DNA from: Roseibium aggregatum IAM 12614
GTDB taxonomy: Bacteria > Pseudomonadota > Alphaproteobacteria > Rhizobiales > Stappiaceae
Length of the DNA: 64,000 nt
Direction of reading: 5' to 3'
NCBI RefSeq assembly: GCF_000168975.1
Contig: NZ_AAUW01000002.1
Coordinates: forward strand, 248,001 to 312,000
In this document: positions 54,330 to 63,217 of the stretch, piece after piece
Layout: each line of letters begins with the position of its first letter
Position numbering within the stretch: position 1 is the first letter of the stretch
Made by a program: the position numbers and the translations under genes
The notes under the pieces: model-generated
The model's database searches: none
Seen by the model: only the letters and a program-made list of their open reading frames with translations
What the model was told of the DNA's origin: nothing

Positions 54330-56243
54330 TCAGATCACAGCGTCCGTGCGTCCGGGCTGATCCGGATCGCGCAAGAGACGCAGGGCGCGCGCAGCGTTCA
54401 CCCTGCCGAAACCCCATGCGACGTCGAACCCCGGCGTGCCGTCGGGATTGTCCGACGTGGCCATGAGAATGTTTGCTACCTGAGGCGCTGACAGGGACCG
54501 GGCTTCCTGAAACAGCAAGGCGACGATACCGGCAACATGGGGCGCAGCCATGCTGGTGCCGGATTTGGGCACCCGCACCGGATGGACCCCGCCATTGCCA
54601 TTGCTCCGCCCGCCTTGCGCGCCGGACGCAACGATGTTCGTTCCAGGTGCGGCAACTTCGGGCTTGTACCGGTTGTCCCGTGTCGGACCCCGGCTGGACG
54701 AGGCCGCTGGCGCCAGAGAATGGTGGCTGTAATTCGCAACGGCAATCGCCCGCCGTGTTGTCGCCGGCGTGCCAAGCGTGCGGACAGGATCGAAATCGCC
54801 TCCCTGGAAAAAGGATTGGTCGGCATAATTATTGTTCTTGTCCCGCAGGTCACGTTCGATCCAGGCATCGAACTGCCCGTTCTCCCCTTCCAGCGCCTCC
54901 AGCTTCACGGTCCAGACGCCGGATCTGAGCATGCCGAGTCCGAACGGCGCTTCCAGTTGCATGTAGATCCGCGCTTGCCCGTTCAAACTCGAAAACCGCT
55001 CCGAATCGATGAAGACCTCATCTTGAAGCAGGGATTTTCCGGGGTTTACGGGCCCGTATTGTGTCCCGTCCGGTGCAATCAAGGTCACTGCGAACCTGTC
55101 GACACTGGAATACCAGATCTCCAGTTCACTCGACGTCCTGTCCGTTCCCGTCTGGGTGACGGAGCCATCGGGCAAAGGCATGCCGCCACCCGTTTTCCAG
55201 CGCAGTTCCCGGCTTTCGCCCGTCTTGATTCTCCCTGCCGCATGCCCATGCCAGACGTGCTCGTTGCCCGCCGCGCTCACGAACGCCCGTCCCAACGGCT
55301 CCAGAAGCCGGTCGATGGCCCGTTCGACGAGGCTTTCCCCGTCATGGCTACCCCCGTTCTGCCCGAGGCTCATATTGATGACGCAAGGCATGTCGAGCGC
55401 ATCCGCCTTGCCCATGATGTAGGCGACTGCATCAACGACATGGCTGGAATCGGTGAAGGTATTCGACCCGTCGCGCGTGTCCGGCTGAACGAAAATCAGC
55501 GTGGCTTCGGGGGCGGCTCCCAGATGTGTGCCTTCCGCAAAATTATCATCATGCGACCTGCCATTGCCTGCCGCGATGCCGGCAACATGCGTGCCGTGCG
55601 AGCCGGCCTCCGCCCTGTGGCGGACAACGCTGAAGGGATCGGTTGCGTTCAGCGCCTGGTTGATCTGGTCGGCCCCATATTCCACCCCATAGGCGAAATC
55701 ATCCGGTGCACGCTCGCCCTGCCGGGCATCCAGGCGCTGGTCCCAGAGAAAAGCCAGCCGCGTGGTGCCGTCCGGGTTGCGGAAGTCGTCAAGCGTGAAA
55801 TCCATACCGTAGTCGATGATGCCGACCAGAACGCCTGCGCCCATGCGCCCCGGAACCCCGGAACTGCCCTGATGAACCGTATCGGCCTTCGTTTCGGCAA
55901 GGGAACTCTCCAGCATCGGGAACCAGCGCCGTCCGGCCTCAACCGTTTCGACCAGCGGGTGCCCGTTCAGCTCCACCAGGCGGTTCATGGGAAGCGACAC
56001 GGAATAGATCTTCCCGGCCACATGCACCCAGTTGAAATCGGCAAAAGCCTCTGGGGGATGCTCCGTCTGAAGTTCGACGAGAACGCGCCTGACTTCGCCA
56101 AGCGGGGCCGAACCGGCCGAAGCGCTCTCCAGGGATTCGGGAGCGGACGGGGAGACGTCGAGGTTGGTTTCGTCTTCAAATGATTTCAATTCCGCCTCGG
56201 CTGCATACCGGCGCAGCCTCGGATCAAGTTTCTTTAATTGCAT
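54330..56243 (-). CDS. S8-family serine peptidase (subtilase) with I9-like prodomain and inserted beta domain
   Basis: 637 residues, no signal peptide, so probably cytoplasmic. A prodomain-like region (about 52-110) precedes the catalytic domain: Asp144 in VGIIDYGMDF, His216 in SHGTHVAGIAAGNG, oxyanion region VINMSLGQNGG and Ser564 in SGTSMAAPHVAGIVALLF. Between AGNEHVWHG and the Ser block lies an extra ~150-residue beta-rich insert (RFAVTLIAPDGTQYGPVNPGKS onward), a layout that recalls the jelly-roll insert of Csp-type subtilases. GGAGG 6 bp before the ATG at 56243 sets the start. Confidence 0.9.
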   Translation of the reverse strand: MQLKKLDPRLRRYAAEAELKSFEDETNLDVSPSAPESLESASAGSAPLGEVRRVLVELQTEHPPEAFADFNWVHVAGKIYSVSLPMNRLVELNGHPLVETVEAGRRWFPMLESSLAETKADTVHQGSSGVPGRMGAGVLVGIIDYGMDFTLDDFRNPDGTTRLAFLWDQRLDARQGERAPDDFAYGVEYGADQINQALNATDPFSVVRHRAEAGSHGTHVAGIAAGNGRSHDDNFAEGTHLGAAPEATLIFVQPDTRDGSNTFTDSSHVVDAVAYIMGKADALDMPCVINMSLGQNGGSHDGESLVERAIDRLLEPLGRAFVSAAGNEHVWHGHAAGRIKTGESRELRWKTGGGMPLPDGSVTQTGTDRTSSELEIWYSSVDRFAVTLIAPDGTQYGPVNPGKSLLQDEVFIDSERFSSLNGQARIYMQLEAPFGLGMLRSGVWTVKLEALEGENGQFDAWIERDLRDKNNNYADQSFFQGGDFDPVRTLGTPATTRRAIAVANYSHHSLAPAASSSRGPTRDNRYKPEVAAPGTNIVASGAQGGRSNGNGGVHPVRVPKSGTSMAAPHVAGIVALLFQEARSLSAPQVANILMATSDNPDGTPGFDVAWGFGRVNAARALRLLRDPDQPGRTDAVI

Positions 56244-56410
56244 GGATGCCTCCATCGCAGGAAAAACAAAGTCAGAAAAACCCGGCCAGCATATCACGAA
56301 AGGCGAAGTTTTTCGGCCTGCACGTCACGTAGGTCACCTCTTGTGAACCCGGATCGCATTCTCTTCTCGGATGAATGGTCAAACCTGTTTTTCGGGCTTA
56401 CTCTCACCCC

Positions 56411-58381
56411 ATGGAGGAAACACAACAGCTCAAGACGCAGCTTGATCTGATGCAGGCGGCGCTTGACCATATCAATCAGGGCTTTTCGGCATTCGACGCC
56501 GACCTCAGACTTGTCGCGTGGAATCGGGGCTTGTGGGAAATGCTAGATTTTCCTCAGGAGCTGGCCCGGCGCGGCACGCATCTGGAGGCTTTCCTGCGCG
56601 TCAATGCCGAGCGCGGCGAATACGGCCCGGGCGATATCGAAGGCAAGATCCAGCGCCGGCTGGAACGGGCGAAGCTGTTCGAGCCGCATTATTTCGAACG
56701 CATCCGGCCCAATAGCCAGGTCATCGCCGTTTCGGGCACCCCCCTGCCAAAGGGGGGATTCGTCACCACCTACTCCGACGTCACCGAGGACCGCCGCCGG
56801 CAGGAAAAGCTGGAACGCACGGTGGAAGAGCGCACCCGCGCGCTGCAGCAGTCTGAAGACTGGCTTCGGCTGGTAACGGACAACATTCCGGCCCTGATCG
56901 CCTACCTGTCCCCCGGACCGGTGTTCCGCTTCGCCAACCGCCGCTATGCCGACTGGTTCGGCCACTCGGTCGCCTCCATCGCCGGCCGCCCGGCTCCGGA
57001 AGTGGTTGGCGAGGAGCTTTTCAAGGAGCTGGAGCCGCACATCAACCGCTCCTTCGAAGGCAACGCCGTCAGCTACGAATATCAGCGCAACCGTTCGGAC
57101 GGCAGCATCGCCTATATGCGCTCGACGCTCATTCCCGACATGACCAAGGACGGCAGGACCCTCGGGATCTTCGTGCTGTCGCTGGATGCCACCGACCAGA
57201 AGCAGGCGGAAGCAGCGCTCGTGCAGTCCCAGCGCATGGATGCGGTCGGCAAGCTGACCGGCGGCCTTGCCCACGACTTCAACAACCTTCTCGCCATCCT
57301 GATGGGCAACCTTCTGTCCCTCGGGCGAATGGAAACACCGCTCGACCGGGACACGCTCGACAGCAAGCTGTCACCGATGCTTGAGGCGACCAAGCGCGGA
57401 TCGGACCTGATCCAGCGCCTTCTCGCCTTCAGCCGCGGCAAGGCCATCGATCCGCAGAACGTGTCTCTGGCCAAGGTGATCGCCAGCGCTGGCCGTCTGC
57501 TCGAAGGCTCTCTGCCGCCCTCGGTCGACGTTACGATCACCGCTGAGAAGGCTGAAATCGGCGCCTGCATCGACCCGACACAGATGGAAACCGCGCTGAT
57601 CAACCTGGCCTTCAACGCCCGCGACGCGATGCCGGATGGGGGCGCGCTGACCATTGCACTCGACACCTGTGAGCTGGACGCCCGTGAAGCCGAAGACCTG
57701 GGCATTCCATCCGGCAAATTTGCGCGCATTACCGTTGGCGACACCGGCGGCGGCATGGATGCGGAGACGCAATTACGGGTCTTCGAACCCTTTTTCACCA
57801 CCAAGAACTTCGGCACCGGCAGTGGCCTCGGCCTGTCCATGGTCTATGGGTTCATTCGCCAGTCCGGCGGGGCGATCCACATTTCCAGTGCCCTTGGCGT
57901 CGGCACCTATCTGACCCTTTATCTGCCCTACCAGCGCATTGCCGCCTCCAGCGGAGCGGACACGGAGACAGATGAAGCGGCTCCATTGAAGCCTGGCCAG
58001 GGCGAACTTCTGCTCCTCGTGGAGGATGATCCGGATGTCGCCAACACGGTGACGGATCAGTTGCAGAACCTCGGCTACGCGGTTCTGAGGGCCGAAAATG
58101 CGGAGGATGCGCGCAGCCTGGCCCTGGACCTTCCGGAACTGCGCGCCGTTCTCAGCGACATCATCATGCCAGGACAGATCAACGGTCTGGCCCTGGCACG
58201 AGAAATCCAGCAGAAGCGGCAAGACCTCGGCATCGCGCTGATGTCCGGCTATGCCGACTGGTCGGACCTTGCAGGACAGGAAAGCGCCTGCGAATTTCCG
58301 GTCTTGGCGAAACCTTTCGCAGATGCTCAACTTGCAGACACGCTGCAGAAGATTCTCTCACCCGCACCAGATTCAGCCTGA
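56411..58381 (+). CDS. Hybrid sensor histidine kinase, PAS-PAS-HisKA-HATPase-REC
   Basis: 656 residues, no membrane segment. It has two PAS domains (about residues 10-130, with INQGFSAFDADLRLVAWN, and 155-275), the HisKA with His288 in GGLAHDFNNLLAI, the ATPase domain (FNARDAMPDGG, VGDTGGGMDAETQLRVFEPFFTTKNFGTGSGLGLSMVYGF) and a C-terminal receiver with Asp583 in LSDIIMPGQ. The first PAS resembles the PAS-7 type of soluble hybrid kinases. It probably signals to the OmpR-type regulator that follows. The stimulus is unknown. Confidence 0.92.
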   Translation: MEETQQLKTQLDLMQAALDHINQGFSAFDADLRLVAWNRGLWEMLDFPQELARRGTHLEAFLRVNAERGEYGPGDIEGKIQRRLERAKLFEPHYFERIRPNSQVIAVSGTPLPKGGFVTTYSDVTEDRRRQEKLERTVEERTRALQQSEDWLRLVTDNIPALIAYLSPGPVFRFANRRYADWFGHSVASIAGRPAPEVVGEELFKELEPHINRSFEGNAVSYEYQRNRSDGSIAYMRSTLIPDMTKDGRTLGIFVLSLDATDQKQAEAALVQSQRMDAVGKLTGGLAHDFNNLLAILMGNLLSLGRMETPLDRDTLDSKLSPMLEATKRGSDLIQRLLAFSRGKAIDPQNVSLAKVIASAGRLLEGSLPPSVDVTITAEKAEIGACIDPTQMETALINLAFNARDAMPDGGALTIALDTCELDAREAEDLGIPSGKFARITVGDTGGGMDAETQLRVFEPFFTTKNFGTGSGLGLSMVYGFIRQSGGAIHISSALGVGTYLTLYLPYQRIAASSGADTETDEAAPLKPGQGELLLLVEDDPDVANTVTDQLQNLGYAVLRAENAEDARSLALDLPELRAVLSDIIMPGQINGLALAREIQQKRQDLGIALMSGYADWSDLAGQESACEFPVLAKPFADAQLADTLQKILSPAPDSA

Positions 58382-58533
58382 TGGTTATGCAAAGAGTATT
58401 GCTGATGATCCATCCGACCGATTCTGGAAAACCTTTCCCGCTTGCCGGACGCAGTTGCCAGGCAACCGCGCTCAAGCGAACCATCCGATGGATCGAAACC
58501 GGCACCCTTTGACCCAGGACACAGGAACGCGCC

Positions 58534-59256
58534 TTGCAGACACGCTCCCTCCAGGCAGCCAAACGCACAGTTTTCATTGTCGATGACGAACCGGAGATCG
58601 GTAACCTGCTTCTGGATGCCCTTCTCCAGTTCGAGATGGAGGGCAAGGTCTTTGCGACGGCCGCGCAGATGCTGACCGCGCTCAGCCTGGAAACGCCGGA
58701 TGCCTGTATCGTCGACCTTGGATTGCCTGACATGGAGGGCATGGCCCTTATCAACGAGATCAGACGCCGGTCTTCGGTGCCGATCATTGTGCTATCGGCA
58801 CGCGGGCATTCGACCGACCGTGTCATGGGGCTGGAACTGGGCGCCGATGATTATGTGGTCAAGCCGTTCGACCCGCGCGAAGTGGTGGCCCGCATCCGTT
58901 CGATCCTGCGCCGTTCTTCCGACCTGCCCTCGAAAAAGGCGAGCGTCGACTGCGCCAGGTTCGAGGGGTGGAGCTACCAGCCCGCCTCCCATTGCCTGAC
59001 CTCGCCGGAAGGAGAGGAAACGTTCCTGTCGACCGGTGAGGCCACCTTGCTGGAAGCGCTGCTGAGAGCACCCAAGCGTGTGCTCTCCCGCGATTATCTG
59101 CTGGAACATGGCGGCCGCGACGAGAGCCTTGACCGATCGATCGACGTGCGCATTTCGCGCATCCGCAAGAAGCTCAACCGCAAGAACGAACCGGCCCACA
59201 TCCGAACCATATACGGTTCCGGCTACATGCTTGCCTGCGACGTAAAGTGGAGCTGA
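58534..59256 (+). CDS. OmpR/PhoB-family response regulator (KdpE-like)
   Basis: A 240-residue regulator with receiver (VDDEPEIG, phospho-acceptor Asp61 in ACIVDLGLPDMEG, Lys in DYVVKPFDPRE) and a C-terminal winged helix (LSTGEATLLEALLRAPKRVLSRDYLL, SLDRSIDVRISRIRKKL, IRTIYGSGYML). The start is TTG at 58534 with AGGA 7 bp upstream. It lies 152 bp after the hybrid kinase, a likely partner. Confidence 0.93.
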   Translation: MQTRSLQAAKRTVFIVDDEPEIGNLLLDALLQFEMEGKVFATAAQMLTALSLETPDACIVDLGLPDMEGMALINEIRRRSSVPIIVLSARGHSTDRVMGLELGADDYVVKPFDPREVVARIRSILRRSSDLPSKKASVDCARFEGWSYQPASHCLTSPEGEETFLSTGEATLLEALLRAPKRVLSRDYLLEHGGRDESLDRSIDVRISRIRKKLNRKNEPAHIRTIYGSGYMLACDVKWS

Positions 59257-59368
59257 GGCGAGGCCCGGTCATTCTGCCTCCATGGCCCCGTTCCACGCCG
59301 TGCCCTGCTGAAAATCGACGGCACCAGCATCGTTCCTGAACGGCAAACTCAATTGACGTTATTCAAAC

Positions 59369-59398
59369 AAAAAGCGGGAGGATTTCTCCTCCCGCTTT
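59369..59398. terminator. Bidirectional terminator between the response regulator and dctM
   Basis: GCGGGAGGA-TTTC-TCCTCCCGC is a 9-bp perfect stem with A residues before and T residues after. Confidence 0.85.
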
Positions 59399-59419
59399 CC
59401 AATCTTTGTCACGTCAGGA

Positions 59420-62086
59420 TCAGAAGCTCAGGCTGATATCCCGGTGGCTGGACAGACATCCGGCAACATCCAGCGCCATGCCCGTCGGCAGACGATCCTG
59501 CGCTCTCACACCAATGTTGGACGCCACGACCTCATCGAAGGCATCCAGCTTCGGCAGGATCTCCTCGGCCCCTTTCCGGCGCCAGGCAAGGTCCGCATCG
59601 AGCGCCGCAATCGACTTGTCGATTTCCGCAACAGCTTCTTCCGCATTCGGCTCACGACTGCGCATGATCTTGCGGGCTTCGTTCAGGCCATCGCGAATAT
59701 CGCTCGTGCCCTCCGCTTCGCCGACCCGCGACCGCATGGCCGAAATCGCCTCTTCGGCAGCCTTCGACTCAAGCGTCGGCACCTCGGCCTTCAGGGCTTC
59801 CAGTTCCGGCTTGAAGCTTGCGACCAGATCGGCACTCTTGAGGATCGCTTTCAGCTCCACGATCGGCTCATAGGCCTGGTCGACGGTCCGGCGGTAGCTC
59901 AACCTGGCGACATCCTCTGCCTTCTGGATCTTGGCGAAGGTTGCGTAGGTGTCCTTCCAGTCGGACGGGATCTGCGCAATCAGGGCATCGTGCCGGGCTT
60001 TCAACTCCTCGATACGAGCCTGAGCGCGTTCGCCCTGTGCGGCGGTGTAGATACCGGTCTCACCCGAGCGATCAACGATCACCTGAAGATCGGCGATACG
60101 TTCATCAAGTCGAAGGGCATCGCGTTCAATGGCACGAACCTCGGTATGGATCGGCTTGTAGGCCCCCGCCGCGGCCGCAACATCCGCCTCTGCGGCATGG
60201 ATGGCTTCCATCTGCGGCAAGGCTTCCTTCGCCTTTTCCAGTCCTTCCATGACATCATCGCGCAGATCTTCCGGCAGATAGCTCATGTCAACGGATTCCA
60301 TCGACTGGATCGCAGACAGGATCTTGTCGCCATTCTGCTGGAAGTCCTCATAGATGAGTGTTTCCATGCAGTACTGCAGCCGCGGGTTCTTCGGCGGCGG
60401 GGCTGTCTCGGACAGGAGTGACGAGCGGTTCGGCAGGTAGTTTACCAGCTGCGGGTACAGCCCCACGATGCCAAGCGCCAGCAACTGCAGGCAGATGAAT
60501 GCAACCACACCCTTGTACATGTCCAGCGTCTTGACGACCGCCGGGGCAACACCGCGCAGATAGAACAGCGCGAAGCCGAAAGGCGGTGTCAGGAACGAGG
60601 TCTGGATGTTCAGGCCGATCATCACGCCCAGCCACACGGCGGTGACGTTGGCTTCCGGATCGGCAAGCAGGATCGGGGCAACGATCGGCACCACAACCAC
60701 GGCAATCTCGATGAAATCGAGGAAGAAGCCGAGGATGAAGATCACCAGCATCACGATCAGGAACTGGGCCCAGAACCCGCCCGGCAGACCCTGCAGGAAG
60801 TTCTTGACCAGTTCTTCCCCGCCGAAGGCGCGGAAGGCCGACGTCAGCATGGCGGCACCCAGAAGGATGATGAACACCAGCGCGGTGGTCTTGGCGGTTT
60901 CCACCATCACCCCGCGCAGCGTGTTCTCGAACTTCAGCGTGCGCCAACCGGACCACAGGATCGCGATCAGAAGCAGCGAAACGGCGATGATTGCCAGGGT
61001 CAGGGCAAGCACATCGTCACTGGTCTGGATCAGCTTGATGTTGACCGAGCCGAAGAAACCGACCACCACGGCCAGGCCGAGCAAGGCCAGAATGGCGATG
61101 ATCGCCGGGCTGTAGGCCCCGCGCTTGCCGTCCCGAAGGCGGTAGCCGGCCATGACCATCGCGCCAACAGCGCCGATGGCACCGGCCTGGTTCACGGTGG
61201 CAACACCGGCGATGATCGAGCCGAGCACCAGGAAGATCAGCGCCAGCGGCGGCACCAGGGTCAGCACCACCTTGCCCGCAAACGCACGGGTAAAGGTGCC
61301 TTCTTCATGGACGGCCGGTGCCGACTTCGGGTTCATCAGCGCAAAGCCCAGGATGAACAGCATGTAAAGGCCAACCAGGACGAGCCCTGGCAGGAACGCA
61401 CCCAGGAACATTTCGCCGGCACTGGTCGAGACCACTGAATAATCCGACGGCATCGAAAGCTCACCGGTGCTCGTCTTGTAAAGCGTCTGGCGCAGCGAGC
61501 CAGCCTGATCGACCGCGCTGGCAAGCTGGTCGGCCAGAATGATCAGCACGATGGACGGCGGAATGATCTGCCCCAGCGTACCGGATGCGGCGATGGTGCC
61601 GGTTGCCAGCGGCACCGAATACTTGTTGCGCAGCATGGCCGGCAGCGAGATCAGGCCCATGGCAACGACGGTTGCCCCGACGATGCCGGTGGTGGCCGCC
61701 AGAAGAGCACCGACGAAAACCACGGAGATACCAAGGCCGCCCGGCACCGGGCCGAACAGCCGGGCCATGGTGACGAGCAGATCTTCGGCGATCTTCGACC
61801 GCTGTAGCATGATGCCCATGAACACGAACAGCGGAATGGCGATCAGCGTATCTCGCTCTGCCTCCCAGTAGATTCCCCGGAAGTTGGTCACCCCCGCGCT
61901 GAGCCACTGGCTCGGCCCGCCGTGCGAGAAATAGGCGCCGGGATCCCCGGCAAACAGATACCCCGAGCCGGCAGCGATGCCGATGGTCAGGATGGCCGAT
62001 CCGGGGAGCGCGAAGGCAACCGGGAAACCGGACCCAAGCGCGATCGCCATCAGAACGACGAGGAGAAGAAGGAAAAAGAGTTCCAT
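59420..62086 (-). CDS. dctM: TRAP transporter large permease subunit DctM with C-terminal coiled-coil extension
   Basis: 888 residues. Residues 1 to ~565 are a DctM membrane domain of many helices (VPGGLGISVVFVGALLAATTGIVGATVVAMGLISLP, TLGQIIPPSIVLIILADQ, FLTPPFGFALFYLRGVAP). A soluble, charged, heptad-rich tail of ~320 residues follows (EGLEKAKEALPQMEAIHAAEADVA, LRLDERIADLQVIVD, EAVAEIDKSIAALDADLAWRRKGAEEIL). Ordinary DctM proteins stop after the membrane domain. With DctQ and DctP it takes up an acid using a sodium gradient. The sequence is complete and in frame, so this is not a frameshift artefact. Confidence 0.9.
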   Translation of the reverse strand: MELFFLLLLVVLMAIALGSGFPVAFALPGSAILTIGIAAGSGYLFAGDPGAYFSHGGPSQWLSAGVTNFRGIYWEAERDTLIAIPLFVFMGIMLQRSKIAEDLLVTMARLFGPVPGGLGISVVFVGALLAATTGIVGATVVAMGLISLPAMLRNKYSVPLATGTIAASGTLGQIIPPSIVLIILADQLASAVDQAGSLRQTLYKTSTGELSMPSDYSVVSTSAGEMFLGAFLPGLVLVGLYMLFILGFALMNPKSAPAVHEEGTFTRAFAGKVVLTLVPPLALIFLVLGSIIAGVATVNQAGAIGAVGAMVMAGYRLRDGKRGAYSPAIIAILALLGLAVVVGFFGSVNIKLIQTSDDVLALTLAIIAVSLLLIAILWSGWRTLKFENTLRGVMVETAKTTALVFIILLGAAMLTSAFRAFGGEELVKNFLQGLPGGFWAQFLIVMLVIFILGFFLDFIEIAVVVVPIVAPILLADPEANVTAVWLGVMIGLNIQTSFLTPPFGFALFYLRGVAPAVVKTLDMYKGVVAFICLQLLALGIVGLYPQLVNYLPNRSSLLSETAPPPKNPRLQYCMETLIYEDFQQNGDKILSAIQSMESVDMSYLPEDLRDDVMEGLEKAKEALPQMEAIHAAEADVAAAAGAYKPIHTEVRAIERDALRLDERIADLQVIVDRSGETGIYTAAQGERAQARIEELKARHDALIAQIPSDWKDTYATFAKIQKAEDVARLSYRRTVDQAYEPIVELKAILKSADLVASFKPELEALKAEVPTLESKAAEEAISAMRSRVGEAEGTSDIRDGLNEARKIMRSREPNAEEAVAEIDKSIAALDADLAWRRKGAEEILPKLDAFDEVVASNIGVRAQDRLPTGMALDVAGCLSSHRDISLSF

Positions 62087-62107
62087 ATCAAGCGGTCTCG
62101 TCAGGCT

Positions 62108-63142
62108 CTATTGAACAGTGTGGCTGTCATGATCCCGGCCGCCCGGTTCGCCGCGAATGTCGGCAACCGCGTCCAGGAAATAGGCCACGAACTGGATCAT
62201 CATGGAAACGGCGAAGACGCCAAGGAAACCCGCCATGAGATATTTCACGTAAAGACCGAAACCGGCCTGCGTGGTCTCGTAGGTCAGGATCGGGCTGTTG
62301 ATGATGTTCTGCTTGCCGCCCATGCCGATGACCAGGATGACGGTGCAAAGGCTGATGCCGAGCACGACGGACCCGACGGCATTGACGATGCCCTTGGCCC
62401 TCGTCGACATGCCCGCGTAAAGGATGTCGACCCGCACATGACCTTCCTCCAGCAGCGTGTAGGCACTGGCGAACAGAAACAGCGCCGCATACCAGAACCG
62501 GACAAGATCGGCGAGAAAGGCCTGCTCGTAGGAGAACACGAAGCGGCCGATCACGATCATCAGTTCGGCCGCAACCACCAGCAGCGCGAGCCAGGTGAAG
62601 CCGAGCGTGCGCGTGAAGGCTGCGATCACGAGGGACAGTGCGATCAGCGGCATATGCAGATAAGGACCGCGGAACTGGGACTTGCCGAGATCGTCGGCGA
62701 GCGCCTGCCCGACGACATCGGGCAGAAAGCCCTCGATGCGCAGGAACGAGATCGCGCTGTCGACCAGCCCGACGATCAGCACGGCAAAGAAGCAGGCCCT
62801 GATCAGATAGGCGTTGATGTTGCTGATGCGGACGCTGTCTTCACGCAGCGTGTTCCCATTCGTCCGCACATAGCCGAAGGCCAGCAGCATCAGCGCCGCA
62901 TAAAGCGCAAGCTGCACCCAGGACCACAGGATCGGCATGGAGCCGTTGGCCGCGCCGCCGAAGATGGGTGCGATACCTGGAAGGTCTTGCCAGTAGGTCA
63001 GGTAGTTGTTGAGCAGATACGCCGTCATGATCGCCAATACGATCCAGCCGCACAGGCGGAAGAAGCGGGCGCTCTCCGGCGAGGCTTGACCACCGGAATT
63101 CATAACAGGCGAGCCGTCTTGAACATTGTCCAAGGCCGTCAT
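62108..63142 (-). CDS. dctQ: TRAP transporter small permease subunit DctQ, oversized
   Basis: A 344-residue membrane protein, roughly twice the usual DctQ length. The C-terminal half (from about residue 190: FTWLALLVVAAELMIVIGRFVFSYEQ, YTLLEEGHVRVDILYAGMSTRAKGIVNAVGSVVLG) is the DctQ core. The N-terminal half adds about three more helices (CGWIVLAIMTAYLLNNYLTYW, LALYAALMLLAFGYV, AYLIRACFFAVLIVGLVDSAISFL). It lies 21 bp before dctM and 75 bp after dctP. Confidence 0.87.
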   Translation of the reverse strand: MTALDNVQDGSPVMNSGGQASPESARFFRLCGWIVLAIMTAYLLNNYLTYWQDLPGIAPIFGGAANGSMPILWSWVQLALYAALMLLAFGYVRTNGNTLREDSVRISNINAYLIRACFFAVLIVGLVDSAISFLRIEGFLPDVVGQALADDLGKSQFRGPYLHMPLIALSLVIAAFTRTLGFTWLALLVVAAELMIVIGRFVFSYEQAFLADLVRFWYAALFLFASAYTLLEEGHVRVDILYAGMSTRAKGIVNAVGSVVLGISLCTVILVIGMGGKQNIINSPILTYETTQAGFGLYVKYLMAGFLGVFAVSMMIQFVAYFLDAVADIRGEPGGRDHDSHTVQ

Positions 63143-63170
63143 CGTGGCTGTGCCTTTTTGTCTTTGTCAA

Positions 63171-63207
63171 TGAAGAAGGGACGGGATTTCTCCCGCCCCT
63201 TTTTATC
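63171..63207 (-). terminator. Attenuator-type hairpin between dctP and dctQ
   Basis: On the minus strand GGGGCGGGA-GAAA-TCCCGTCCC, a stem with a small mismatch, is followed by TTCTT. It lies 11 bp after the dctP stop, as commonly seen where binding protein must exceed permease. Confidence 0.5.
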
Positions 63208-63217
63208 GCTCTGCCAG

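Noticed and set aside
54537-56183. 548-residue plus-strand open frame
   Set aside because: Antisense to the subtilase, whose catalytic triad is clear on the minus strand.
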